A DNA stretch of 64,000 nucleotides from Nitrospiraceae bacterium (GTDB lineage: Bacteria; Nitrospirota; Nitrospiria; Nitrospirales; Nitrospiraceae). How positions within the stretch are numbered: position 1 is the first letter of the stretch; every line of letters starts with the position of its first letter. The position numbers were made by a program, and so were the translations under genes. Under the pieces are notes generated by a model that was not told where the DNA came from, made no database searches, and worked only from the letters and a program-made list of their open reading frames with translations. Of the stretch, positions 26,229 through 35,624 are shown piece after piece. The stretch spans positions 1-64,000 of the forward strand of contig DASPUC010000005.1 in the NCBI GenBank assembly GCA_035623075.1, in the 5' to 3' direction.

Positions 26229-27689
26229 CTAGAATTCTTGCCAGCCTTTCCCCGTTGCATACAGGAGCGCAGCTGCACTGGCCTGTACTCCGTACCGCGC
26301 CTCCGAAAGACGGACTTCCGCCGACAAGAGCGCCGTCGTCGCGGTCGTGACGTCCACTATCGATGCCAGCCCAAGCCGGTATCGTTCCTTCGCCAGCGTC
26401 AGAGCACTGCGTGCCGACTCAACTTCCCGTTCCTCGACTTTCACCTGCTGCTGTGCGGTCTGGAGGCTCAGATAGGTGTCGGTTACCTCGAGGGCCACCT
26501 GGTTCGACAGATCGACTTTCTTTTGTTCCGACTTATACTTTTGTTCGCGTGCCTGAGCAGTCTGATTCTTGATGAGAAACCCCGTAAACAGCGGAACGGA
26601 CACCGTCGCCCCAGCACCCCACCAGAGGTTCGTCTGTCCCGGATGGGAACCCGCATATTGGTTAATCGGTGCGTCGCTGAAATGGATCACGCCGTACATG
26701 CCTAAGGCCGAGATGGTAGGGAAGTTGAGCGCCTCGGCTCCGCTGAGTTTTTCGTCGGCCTGACGGATCCGATCCGTTGTCCCTTGAAGCTCGGGACGAT
26801 CTTCCATGGCTCGCTGGATCAGCATTTCGAGCGTGGCCGACGGCATAGCGCTGGCCGGCACCTCTTCCAACGTGTACTCTTCCGGCCCGCGCACCCCCAT
26901 CGTGTTATTGAGGGTCGCAAAGGCTGCGCGCAGCTCGTTCTTCGCTTGCAGGAGCTGAACCTCGGCGTTCCGAAGTTCCACTGAGATGAGATCGAGATCC
27001 AGCTTGGATTTTAGCTGACGCTTGTACAGAAGTGCGATTTGATCCCGGATAATCCCGCGCTCGCGCACGGTCTCTTCCGCGATCTCAACCAAACGCTTCT
27101 CTCGTATGCAACGGATGTAAGCGTGCTGCACCCTGAGAATCACGAGGGCTTTGTTCGAGACGATGTCTTTTTCAGTTGCCTCCTGTCCGGCTCGCTCCGC
27201 CTCGATCCTGTGAGAGGTCTGGCCGAAGTCATAGAGCAGTTGATCCCCGCGAAAGCCGGCGCTCTCGACATAGGATGTCGGCTTGTTTTGCGCACCGGCA
27301 ATATTGAAGGCGCTAAGGGGCCGAATCGTCCCGCCCGTTTGAATGGCGTAGGCATTGAGTTCGGGGTAATACTGCGCCTTCGCCTGCTCCGTGACTGCCT
27401 CAGCCGCCATAGCAGTTTCCTTTGCCTTCTTGAGCGTAGGGTGCTGCTCGAGTCCGATTTGAACCGCCGTCTTGTACCCAAGAAAGGCGCCCTTACTCGG
27501 CGGAACAGTACGTGAAGAGTCGGTCACCGGCTCGCCGGCAAGAGGCGATGACCCTTCCGCAGACCAGGTTCTGTCGGCACTCACCACAATGGTAGACGAT
27601 CCCAGCCATAGGAACGCGAGCACGATCAGTTGGTAGCGGTCAGCGTGAAGTCTCGCGCTGCTGGACTGGCTCCGCTCAGTACCGACCAT
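26229..27689 (-). CDS. TolC-family outer-membrane efflux protein, third of three in tandem
   Basis: About 486 residues from ATG 27689, chosen because GGGAGTGGAGT precedes it and a signal segment follows (YQLIVLAFLWLGSSTIVVSA). Two OEP repeats are clear: the first begins with GYKTAVQIGLEQHPTLKKAK and the second with RPELQGTTDRIRQADEKL. The C-terminus VQASAAALLYATGKGWQEF matches the ends of the two preceding genes. The start overlaps the previous stop by 14 bases. It is the last gene of the RR-RND-adaptor-TolC-TolC-TolC operon. It has no lipobox, unlike the factor at 2708-4342. Confidence 0.92.
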   Translation of the reverse strand: MVGTERSQSSSARLHADRYQLIVLAFLWLGSSTIVVSADRTWSAEGSSPLAGEPVTDSSRTVPPSKGAFLGYKTAVQIGLEQHPTLKKAKETAMAAEAVTEQAKAQYYPELNAYAIQTGGTIRPLSAFNIAGAQNKPTSYVESAGFRGDQLLYDFGQTSHRIEAERAGQEATEKDIVSNKALVILRVQHAYIRCIREKRLVEIAEETVRERGIIRDQIALLYKRQLKSKLDLDLISVELRNAEVQLLQAKNELRAAFATLNNTMGVRGPEEYTLEEVPASAMPSATLEMLIQRAMEDRPELQGTTDRIRQADEKLSGAEALNFPTISALGMYGVIHFSDAPINQYAGSHPGQTNLWWGAGATVSVPLFTGFLIKNQTAQAREQKYKSEQKKVDLSNQVALEVTDTYLSLQTAQQQVKVEEREVESARSALTLAKERYRLGLASIVDVTTATTALLSAEVRLSEARYGVQASAAALLYATGKGWQEF

Positions 27690-29067
27690 ACTCCACTCCC
27701 GTGGCATAGGCGAGCGCGGCATCGCTTGCGCGAAAATCATATTGAGCGGTGGCCAGCCCGACTTCAGCGTTCAAGAGATCAGCTGTGGCAGTGACGACAT
27801 CCAAAATGGAGCCTAAGCCAGCCTTGTATCTCTCTCGTGCCAGGGTGAGCGCCTCGCGCGCATGAGCGACTTTTTCTTCGGCCACTGTAATTTGCTCCTG
27901 CGCGGTGAGACGACTCAGGAAGGCCTGAGCGACTTGAAGAACAATATCGTTGGCGATCACGCGTGTGTCCGCTTCGACCCCTGCCTTGCGAGCCTCAGCT
28001 TCATTGATCTGCCCCTCAATTCGTCCGCCTGTGTACAGGGGAAACGCGCTCGTGCCGCCTGCTCCCCACCAGCCGAGTTTGGCTCCAGGATTGCTGACTG
28101 CTTGGCCGCTCGACTCCTCCTCTCGACTCCACCATGTGTAACCAGCCGTGCCGATGGCTGTGATGTTTCCGAAGTTCAACGCCTTGGCAGCCTTCAACGC
28201 TTCCTCAGCCGCTTGAATGCGATCTTTGCTTCCTAAGAGTTCCGGTCTCTTTGACAGGGCTTCAGGCAACAGTGAATCGATCGCAGGGGCGGGCGTGATC
28301 GACAGGGTGCCGATTTCCAAGTCATATTCGGCCCCGGGCTGGAGCCCCATTGCGTTGTTCAGGGCTGCGAAGGCCGCTTTCAAATCATTCTCAGCCTTGA
28401 TCAGCGCAAGTTCTGCTCGATCGGCCTCGACCGACGCAAAGTCAAGATCGAGCTTGGAACGGAGCTGGTGCTGGTAGAAAGTGGCCGCTTGGTCGCGGAT
28501 CAGCGTACGCTCTTTAAATACCTCGCGCGCGATATCCACTAACCGCCGTTGTTTCAGGCAATTCAGATACGACTGTTCGACGTTGAGGATGGTCAGCGCC
28601 TTGCTGGTGAGGACGGCCTTTTCAGCCGAGGAGGTAAAGGCCTTTTGCGCAAGAATCTGATGCGCCGTGCGGCCGAAATCTGTGATCAATAGGTCGACGC
28701 GTATGCCCGGCGTCGTGAGGTAATTGGTCGGCTTTGGGAGAGAGCCGGAGATGCCTAGATTGGCGAGGACTCTCGTATTGCCGCCGGTACTGGCATAGAT
28801 TCCCGTGACTTGCGGATAATTGACCGATTCGATCTGCTTCACGACCGCTTGGGACTCGAGGACTTCGTGCTGAGCGATCTTGATGCGAGGTTGCTTCTCC
28901 AGCGCGAGATGGATGGCTCCGTCCCATGACAACGGCGACCTCTTGGATGATGCGGCGGGCAACTCGACCCGATCGGCTGCCTGGAGCCGTTCAGCCATGA
29001 TGGCAGAACCCACCATGGCGATGGCCAACATCCATTTAATAGCGCTGGTAGTCTTGTCCTGTGGCAT
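27676..29067 (-). CDS. TolC-family outer-membrane efflux protein, second of three in tandem
   Basis: About 463 residues from ATG 29067. The signal segment is IKWMLAIAMVGSAIMAERLQ. OEP repeats start with DGAIHLALEKQPRIKIAQHE and RPELLGSKDRIQAAEEALK. The C-terminal YDFRASDAALAYATGVEYGR aligns with its two neighbours. An upstream extension to 29133 would run through the end of the previous gene and is rejected, although the 32-base overlap that remains is unusual and suggests tight coupling. The second OEP repeat contains the channel-forming helices with RERYKAGLGSILDVVTATAD, the typical TolC pattern. Confidence 0.92.
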   Translation of the reverse strand: MPQDKTTSAIKWMLAIAMVGSAIMAERLQAADRVELPAASSKRSPLSWDGAIHLALEKQPRIKIAQHEVLESQAVVKQIESVNYPQVTGIYASTGGNTRVLANLGISGSLPKPTNYLTTPGIRVDLLITDFGRTAHQILAQKAFTSSAEKAVLTSKALTILNVEQSYLNCLKQRRLVDIAREVFKERTLIRDQAATFYQHQLRSKLDLDFASVEADRAELALIKAENDLKAAFAALNNAMGLQPGAEYDLEIGTLSITPAPAIDSLLPEALSKRPELLGSKDRIQAAEEALKAAKALNFGNITAIGTAGYTWWSREEESSGQAVSNPGAKLGWWGAGGTSAFPLYTGGRIEGQINEAEARKAGVEADTRVIANDIVLQVAQAFLSRLTAQEQITVAEEKVAHAREALTLARERYKAGLGSILDVVTATADLLNAEVGLATAQYDFRASDAALAYATGVEYGRY

Positions 29068-30457
29068 AGGCCACCACTGCCTCGCTGGTTTTGTAAATGT
29101 ACCGAGCTTCGGTGAGACGCGACTCGGCTTCAAATAGCACCGCTGTGGCGCGGATCACTTCTATGATGGGATTCAATCCCAACCGGTACCGTTCTTCAGC
29201 CAGGGTCAGTGCTTCTTTCGCGAAGGCCACTCGATCCAGCTCGAGTGCAATTTGTCCCGCGTTCGTGACCAAAGCGAGATAGGCACGAACGATCTGCAAG
29301 ACAACTTCGTTCGCGAGATTCTCAAACTCTTGCTCCGTTTCCCCTCTCCGATGACCAGCTTCCTTCACCTGGTTCTGAATCCGAAAACCCGTGAAGATGG
29401 GGAACTTGGCCGTGGCGCCGCCACCCCAAAGCGGCGCCACCTCGTTGTCATGGAGGCCGTTATCATGCACATCCCAGTACTTCGTCGCTCCGATGGTTCC
29501 GACCGCGGTGACTGACCCGAAGTTCAAGGCCTTCGCGGCTTTAAGTAACTCTTCGCTCGCCACCACGCGATCTCGATTACCAAGCAACTCCGGTCGATCC
29601 TTGAGGCCCGCTTCCAGCAGAGACTTCGGATCCGGCTCCTCGGAGACGGCCACGGACAATTTTTCTAATTCGTAGTGACCCGGCCCTTCGACGCCCATCG
29701 CGTTGTTCAAGCCGGCAAAGGCTTGCTTCAAGTCGTTCTGCGCTCTGATCAACGCGAGTTCGGCATTGGACACTTCGACCAACACCAAATCCAGATCCAC
29801 CTTCGACTTCAGCTGGTTCTTGTAGAGAGCTTGGACCAGATCTCGAATCACCATCCGCCGCTTGACCGTTTCCGAGGCGATAGTGATGAGGCTTTGTTGC
29901 AGCAGACAATTCAAGTAGGCCTTCTGCACGCTCAAGATCACGAAGGCCTTGTTCGTGAGAATATCTTTCTCACTCGCGGCTTCATTGGCTTTGTTGGCAA
30001 GGAGACGATGAGCCGTATAGCCGAAATCCGTGATCAATTGGTTCAGCAGCAGCCCCCCGGTCAGCATATTCTGGTTGTGCTTAGCGAGGGCGCCGCCAGG
30101 GTCGAATCCATGCCCGCCGCGATCATGGACGATCTTGCCGTCAGCCGTCACGATGCGGAGCGAACCGCTGCTCTCCGCGATCGAAGCTTCTAACCAGGGA
30201 TACAGTTCGCCTTGAGTCTGCTGGGACAGAGCCTTTGCGACCATGGACGCAGAACGTGATCGCTCGATCAGAGGATGCTGCGCCAATCCGATGCGGATGG
30301 CTTCTTGACGTGTCAACAAGGAGCCGGGAGGCCTCGTATGGGGACGAAGCGGAGCTGCGTCGCCTCGATCGTTCGAATCGCTCGGCTGCGCCGAAGACAA
30401 GCCGAACGGGAAGGTGACCAGCGCCAATGCGAAGATCATGGGGACGATTTGACGCAT
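29036..30457 (-). CDS. TolC-family outer-membrane efflux protein, first of three in tandem
   Basis: 473 residues; ATG 30457 has AAAGGA four bases before it. The signal peptide (QIVPMIFALALVTFPFGLSS) is followed by a linker and OEP repeats beginning at TRQEAIRIGLAQHPLIERSR and RPELLGNRDRVVASEELLK. The C-terminal motif AVVAYATGQDYQRY closes the protein. It differs from its two downstream paralogues by a longer loop (GGHGFDPGGALAKHNQNM) in the first repeat. It lies 56 bases after the adaptor gene, which fits one operon. Confidence 0.92.
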   Translation of the reverse strand: MRQIVPMIFALALVTFPFGLSSAQPSDSNDRGDAAPLRPHTRPPGSLLTRQEAIRIGLAQHPLIERSRSASMVAKALSQQTQGELYPWLEASIAESSGSLRIVTADGKIVHDRGGHGFDPGGALAKHNQNMLTGGLLLNQLITDFGYTAHRLLANKANEAASEKDILTNKAFVILSVQKAYLNCLLQQSLITIASETVKRRMVIRDLVQALYKNQLKSKVDLDLVLVEVSNAELALIRAQNDLKQAFAGLNNAMGVEGPGHYELEKLSVAVSEEPDPKSLLEAGLKDRPELLGNRDRVVASEELLKAAKALNFGSVTAVGTIGATKYWDVHDNGLHDNEVAPLWGGGATAKFPIFTGFRIQNQVKEAGHRRGETEQEFENLANEVVLQIVRAYLALVTNAGQIALELDRVAFAKEALTLAEERYRLGLNPIIEVIRATAVLFEAESRLTEARYIYKTSEAVVAYATGQDYQRY

Positions 30458-30513
30458 CAATCCTTTGCGCCTCGCATCCGAATGCGAGGCCCGTGTAATG
30501 GCTTAAGAGTGAT

Positions 30514-31713
30514 TTAAAGCTTCTGGCGAGCCGGCTTCCCGACCGGAAGGTTGTATGCCGAGGCTTTCACCGCCTGCCCGTCTGTGAGCCCGCCCTTTCC
30601 CACCACGACGATTTCTTCCTCTCCAGTGAGGCCATCAACCACCTCCAGCCACAAACCGTCATCGATGCCGGTCTTGATGGGAACGAGACGGACCTGACCT
30701 TGATCAAGAACAAAGACCGACTTCGCGCTTCCGTTCTGTGTCGTCACCACAGCGGCTGGTGGAATCACGAGCGCATTCGGATGCTGCTGGAGGTGCAGCG
30801 CGACGTTCACGAACATGCCAGGCTGGAGTTTGTGGTCCTTGTTCGGCAGGTCGATCTCAACCAGGAGAGTGCGGGTCGCAGGGTCAAGCGCTTCGGTGGT
30901 CCTGGTAATGACAGCGTTGAATTCTTGTCCGGGCAACTCGCGGGAGATCAGCGTCGCGGACACGCCTGGCTTGGCCAGTAACGCCGATTCCTGAGGCACG
31001 TTCACGTAGATGCGGAGCGTCTCGATATCCATGAGGGTGAACAACGGCACGGCCTGCGTGGCCGAGCCGGTCGCCGCCTGAATCAGCGCACCAGGGTCCG
31101 CGAAACGGGCTGTGATGACGCCATCGAACGGCGCATATACTTTCGTATATTCGAGCAAGGTGCGACGGTTGTCACGGAGATGCTTGGCAGCCTCGGCGGC
31201 GGCTTGAGCGACATCCACGTCCTGTCTGGCGATCACATCCGGATTCTCTTTCCACACCCCATATAGACGGTCAGCAGTAATCTTCCTGATCTTGTAATCC
31301 GCCTCAGCCTGACGGTATTGATCTTCAACTTCCGGCGCATCAATTATCCCCAGCAATTGCCCCTTTTTAACCACGTCCCCTTTGTCGAACCCAATCCATT
31401 TCAAGTAACCGGACACTTTTCCATACAGAGTTGCCTGATACCAAGGAGAAATGTTCGCCGGCAACGTCAGGGTCTGGCTAATATCGCTTCGTTCGACTTT
31501 CAAGACTTGGACCTGCGGCGCACCGGCAGACGTTTGAGCCGACTCTCGACCTGTATCCGGCGAGGAGACTGTTGGTTGCTGGCCCTGGATGATGATGAAG
31601 GCCACCGCGAGAAGGAAGAGCACTCCAGCAACCGTTAGGGTGATTTTGATTCGAGCCGTCGGTGTCATATGTGCCAAGGAGTCACTCCGTTCGAGAGTAT
31701 AGTCCAATTCCAT
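30514..31713 (-). CDS. RND efflux periplasmic adaptor (HlyD/MFP family)
   Basis: 399 residues. The membrane anchor is IKITLTVAGVLFLLAVAFII. The lipoyl domain halves are ATLYGKVSGYLKWIGFDKGD and YAPFDGVITARFADPGALI, with a helical hairpin between them (RQAEADYKIRKITADRLYG). The beta-barrel and membrane-proximal domains end in LEVVDGLTGEEEIVVVGKG. The ATG at 31713 follows GGAGGAG. It sits 12 bases after the permease stop. It resembles the adaptor at 1509-2711, so the two efflux operons share ancestry in both components. Confidence 0.93.
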   Translation of the reverse strand: MELDYTLERSDSLAHMTPTARIKITLTVAGVLFLLAVAFIIIQGQQPTVSSPDTGRESAQTSAGAPQVQVLKVERSDISQTLTLPANISPWYQATLYGKVSGYLKWIGFDKGDVVKKGQLLGIIDAPEVEDQYRQAEADYKIRKITADRLYGVWKENPDVIARQDVDVAQAAAEAAKHLRDNRRTLLEYTKVYAPFDGVITARFADPGALIQAATGSATQAVPLFTLMDIETLRIYVNVPQESALLAKPGVSATLISRELPGQEFNAVITRTTEALDPATRTLLVEIDLPNKDHKLQPGMFVNVALHLQQHPNALVIPPAAVVTTQNGSAKSVFVLDQGQVRLVPIKTGIDDGLWLEVVDGLTGEEEIVVVGKGGLTDGQAVKASAYNLPVGKPARQKL

Positions 31714-31725
31714 TGCTCCTCCAAA

Positions 31726-34700
31726 TCAGTAGACCTTTCCTTCCGCTTCGGCCAGCTTGGCTGCCGAGCGGCGACGGACGATTACGTGTAGAACCGGGAT
31801 GAAGAGTAACGTCATGAAAGTCGACACGGTTAGTCCCCCGATCACTGCCCGGGCCAAGGGCACGTTGGCTTCGCTTCCTTCTCCAATCCCTAACGCCATC
31901 GGCGCCAACCCAAGAACGGTGGCCAGCGAGGTCATGAGGATCGGACGAATGCGGAGCCTCCCCGCTTCGACGACGGCTTCTTCGAGCGGCATTCCTTCAC
32001 GCAACCGATTGTTGGCAAAATCGACGAGCAGCACGCTGTTCGACACGACGATCCCGATCATCATGAGCGTCCCGATCAGAGATTCGACGTTCACGGACGT
32101 ATCGGTCAGGAGAAGCATCCAGATCACCCCGATGAAGCCCAGCGGTACCGCGAACATGATGACGAAGGGATCGAGCCAGGATCGAAACAGTCCGACCATC
32201 ACGAGATAGATGAACACCATCGCGAGAGGAAGGGTACTGGAGAAACCAATAAGCGCGGTACGCATGCTCTCGAACTCACCCATGAAGGCTACCCGCACAT
32301 CCTCTGGCACACTTACCTTCGCGAGCTCGCCTTGGATCTTTGCAGCAATGTGGCCCAGATCATTGTCCTTCACACTCACCAACACGTCCATCGTCCTGAG
32401 CAGACTATAGTGGTCCACGGTTTCAGGGCCGGTTTTTCGAACGACATCCACGAGGTCCCGTAGAAGAACAGGAGGCTTTGCTCCGTCAGTGCCGGCTCCT
32501 GGCAGTCGAGGCTGTTCGGGAAAAGGGGTCTGCCCAAGTACCAATGAGCTGCCTCTCAGTCCCGCTCCCCCGATGCTGGCCGCTGCTGGCTGCTCAACAT
32601 GGATACCAATCAACGGCATGTTCAGAAAATCTTCAAACTCCACGAGGATCTGTTCCGGGAACTGCGTGACCACGAAATAGGCATTATTCGTTTTGGGATC
32701 GATCCAATAGCCGGGATTGAGGGTCAGGTTTGACGCGAGGCCGGTAATGAGATCAGTGACGATCTGCTGTTCGTTGAGGCCAACGTAGGAGGCCTTCGCC
32801 CGATTGATGTCCAGGTGAATTTCCGGGTAGTCTATCCCTTGGCGGACCTGCACATCCGCGGTTCCCGGCACTCGGGCAGCCGCTTCTTTGATCTGCCCGG
32901 CGACTTGGGCGATTTCATTTATATCGATACCACTCACTTTGATGTCGATAGGAGCCGGCAGGCCGAAGTTGATCACATCACTGACGATCCCACCGGTCTG
33001 AAAGGAGAACTTCAGACCTGGCATCTCACGGTAAAGAGTCTCTCGCAATCGCGCGACGATATCCGGTGTCCGCGCCTTATGGTCGCGGACAAGGGTGACT
33101 AGGATGAACGCCTGGTGCGGGCCATTTACCGGCGAGTACAGAACCATCCATCCCTGCGGAAGTCCGATGTTCGAGACGATCTGGTCTACGTCCGATTTGG
33201 GAATCTCTTGTCTGATCAGATCCTCGATCTTCGCGATGATGGCCTCGGTTTTTTCGATTCGGGTTCCCTCGGGCGCCGACACGTTCAGAATGAAGGATCC
33301 TGCGTCCACCTTGGGGAAAAACTCGGTTGCCATGTTAGGGGCCATGAAGACGGAGCCGACGAAGGTGAGCGTGACAACGATGACGACCACAGCCTTGTGG
33401 GCCAGGCACCAACGGAGAACCAGGACATACCAATCAACGAATGGGTCGAACAGACTGAGCCGGTTCCACCACGCGACAAAGCCGCTTTGAGGGGGCGGAG
33501 CGTGCCCGTGGCTGCCGTGCCCTTGCCTGAAGAGCCATGCGATCGTAACCGGCGCGACCGTCAGCGCAACGAAATATGAGGCCATCATCGCGTAAGCGAC
33601 CGTGAGCGCCAGCGGGACGAACAAGAATTTAATGATGCCCGTGAAGAAGGCAATTGGGAGAAAGACCAGGAAGACTGTGATCGTAATCACCAGCATTGGC
33701 ATTGCCACCTCAGTCACCGCGTCACCTGCCGCATCCTTGGCCGACTTGCCCATGTCCATATGTCGGTGGGTATTCTCCACAACCACGATCGCATCATCCA
33801 CGAGACGACCAACGGCCAGAGCCAGGCCACCCAGCGTCATGATGTTGATCGTATGTCCGGTGAAAAACAAACCGATGAAGGCGGCCGTCACCGACAGGGG
33901 AATGGCCAAGGCGATGATGAGCGTGTAACGGAGGCTGCCCAAGAACAACAAGACCATCAGACAGGCGAGCCCGCCGCCGAGGAGGCCTTCATGCTCGAGC
34001 GTTTGAATGGATTGGCGGATATAGATGGATTGATCGAACAACAGCTTGACCACGATGTCTTTGGGGATGCCGACGAGTTTCGGCAAAGCCTCTTTGATCC
34101 CGTCGACGACCCGCAGGGTGTTGGCGCCGGCCTGTTTCATGATCGGGAGATAGACTGCCCTGTGCCCATTGATCCGAACGATGTTGGTCTGGATCATCGT
34201 GGAATCGACCGCTTTGCCCACATCTCGGAGGAAGACCGGCACTCCGTTGACCAGCTTGAGCGGGATCTCGTTCATCTGATCCACGATCTTGATCATGCTG
34301 TTCGTATAGACGTTATAGTCGAAATCTCCGATCTTCACGTCACCGGCCGGCAACAGAACACTTTGGGCGTTGACCGCATTCACGATATCGTGCGTTGAGA
34401 CACCGCGGGCGAGCATCCGTTCAGGATCAAGAAAGACCGTCACTTGCCGCACAGTCCCACCGAATGTCGTCGGATACATGATCCCTGGCACATTGCCGAA
34501 CTGCGGTCGCACGTTGAAATAGGCGATGTCGCGAACCTCCTTTTCGCCCATCGTCTCGCTGCTCGTCGTCTGGACCGCGATCGGCAAGCTGGCCGCTCCA
34601 AACTTGATGATGATGGGCGGAAAGACTCCCTGCGGCAGATACCGCAGATTCGAATAGGTGAGGCTCGTGATCTCAGCCACCGCCGCATTGACGTCGTACG

Positions 34701-34989
34701 ACGGTTGAAAATAGATTTTGATGAGACTGACTCCAGACAGCGACCGTGATTCGATGTGCTCGATGTATGAGGCTTGGAGAAAGGCCTGCTCCAAGCGGAG
34801 GGTAATCGCACCTTCAACTTCCGATGGCCCCATACCTTTATAGAACGTCGCCACGGCGACAACCGGCAGATTGATCTCCGGGAAGATGTCCACGACCATG
34901 TTCTGGTAGGGCACGACTCCGAGAATCACGACGATGAGGCTAATCGCTGCGGCTGCAAAGGGATTCTTGAGTGCGGCGTGGGTCAGCAT
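31726..34989 (-). CDS. RND efflux permease (AcrB/HAE-like)
   Basis: 1087 residues, a complete proton-driven inner-membrane pump with twelve membrane helices and two large periplasmic loops. The N-terminus is typical (PFAAAAISLIVVILGVVPYQ and IFPEINLPVVAVATFYKGMG). The proton-relay motif in TM4 is intact: LALAVGRLVDDAIVVVENTH, with both Asp residues. The C-terminal half carries LDPFVIMFAVPLGFIGVIW and RAVIGGLTVSTFMTLLFIPV. A His/Gly/Pro-rich insert (RQGHGSHGHAPPPQSG) lies in the central cytoplasmic loop. The RR gene upstream overlaps its start by seven bases. It is homologous to the partial permease at the left edge. The substrate is unknown. Confidence 0.95.
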   Translation of the reverse strand: MLTHAALKNPFAAAAISLIVVILGVVPYQNMVVDIFPEINLPVVAVATFYKGMGPSEVEGAITLRLEQAFLQASYIEHIESRSLSGVSLIKIYFQPSYDVNAAVAEITSLTYSNLRYLPQGVFPPIIIKFGAASLPIAVQTTSSETMGEKEVRDIAYFNVRPQFGNVPGIMYPTTFGGTVRQVTVFLDPERMLARGVSTHDIVNAVNAQSVLLPAGDVKIGDFDYNVYTNSMIKIVDQMNEIPLKLVNGVPVFLRDVGKAVDSTMIQTNIVRINGHRAVYLPIMKQAGANTLRVVDGIKEALPKLVGIPKDIVVKLLFDQSIYIRQSIQTLEHEGLLGGGLACLMVLLFLGSLRYTLIIALAIPLSVTAAFIGLFFTGHTINIMTLGGLALAVGRLVDDAIVVVENTHRHMDMGKSAKDAAGDAVTEVAMPMLVITITVFLVFLPIAFFTGIIKFLFVPLALTVAYAMMASYFVALTVAPVTIAWLFRQGHGSHGHAPPPQSGFVAWWNRLSLFDPFVDWYVLVLRWCLAHKAVVVIVVTLTFVGSVFMAPNMATEFFPKVDAGSFILNVSAPEGTRIEKTEAIIAKIEDLIRQEIPKSDVDQIVSNIGLPQGWMVLYSPVNGPHQAFILVTLVRDHKARTPDIVARLRETLYREMPGLKFSFQTGGIVSDVINFGLPAPIDIKVSGIDINEIAQVAGQIKEAAARVPGTADVQVRQGIDYPEIHLDINRAKASYVGLNEQQIVTDLITGLASNLTLNPGYWIDPKTNNAYFVVTQFPEQILVEFEDFLNMPLIGIHVEQPAAASIGGAGLRGSSLVLGQTPFPEQPRLPGAGTDGAKPPVLLRDLVDVVRKTGPETVDHYSLLRTMDVLVSVKDNDLGHIAAKIQGELAKVSVPEDVRVAFMGEFESMRTALIGFSSTLPLAMVFIYLVMVGLFRSWLDPFVIMFAVPLGFIGVIWMLLLTDTSVNVESLIGTLMMIGIVVSNSVLLVDFANNRLREGMPLEEAVVEAGRLRIRPILMTSLATVLGLAPMALGIGEGSEANVPLARAVIGGLTVSTFMTLLFIPVLHVIVRRRSAAKLAEAEGKVY

Positions 34990-35423
34990 CGGGTTTCCAC
35001 GGGATTAGGTATCACGTTCCAAGTGGTCCAAAATCGACACATCACTGCAACGCATTGCACCAGTTCATCGAAGGTTCCTGGCTTCACGACATAGCCATTG
35101 GCACCGTAGGCATAACCGGCCGTCATGTCGCACGACGCCTCCGAAGTCGTGAAGACTACGACTGGAATCGAAGCAAGGCGATGATGGGTTCGAAGTCGAA
35201 CCAGGAACTGGTCGCCGCGCGTTTTTTCTAACTGCCAATCGAGCAGGATCAGAGAGGGCAGCGACTCGTACACGGTACGATTAGCCAGGAAATGCATCGC
35301 TGCTTCGGGGTCATGTTCGGTATAGAGCTGGATGTCCAGTCTGGCTTGGGCCAGCGCCTGGCGGAACAACTCACACTCGCCGGGGCTGTCGTCGATTAAT
35401 AAAACGGATGCAAGGTTCCGCAT
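34983..35423 (-). CDS. Stand-alone response regulator receiver (Rcp1-like)
   Basis: 146 residues, a single receiver domain without output domain. ATG 35423 was chosen because GAAGG lies before it and the fold begins there (NLASVLLIDDSPGECELF); the longer frame to 35522 is not protein-like. The acidic pair is in LIDDSPGE, the phosphoacceptor Asp in LILLDWQLEKTRGDQFL, and the Lys in GYVVKPGTFDELVQCVAVM. The K-P-G variant and the R-G-D-Q loop are typical of Rcp1-like regulators that pair with hybrid or phytochrome kinases. It heads the efflux operon and overlaps the permease start, which is unusual for a regulator without DNA-binding domain. Confidence 0.9.
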   Translation of the reverse strand: MRNLASVLLIDDSPGECELFRQALAQARLDIQLYTEHDPEAAMHFLANRTVYESLPSLILLDWQLEKTRGDQFLVRLRTHHRLASIPVVVFTTSEASCDMTAGYAYGANGYVVKPGTFDELVQCVAVMCRFWTTWNVIPNPVETRC

Positions 35424-35624
35424 AATGCAATCCTTCAGAGGAATCCGGAGAGGAATATCAGCAGGGAATGTGCCGGACTCCAAGAGGTAGAGCATCAGGA
35501 TATAATAGTGGACGACTAACAATAACTTATAAAATGAATCTGAAGGGATTGATGAAGGCCAATTGAGAGAGGATTGGGGAGAAGTTCCACAGAATCGTGG
35601 ACTTTTTCCAGAGAGTTAGGAGCG

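Noticed and set aside
33760-34398. Plus-strand frame of 212 codons within the RND permease
   Set aside because: Antisense shadow; Asp/His-rich low-complexity product without domain.
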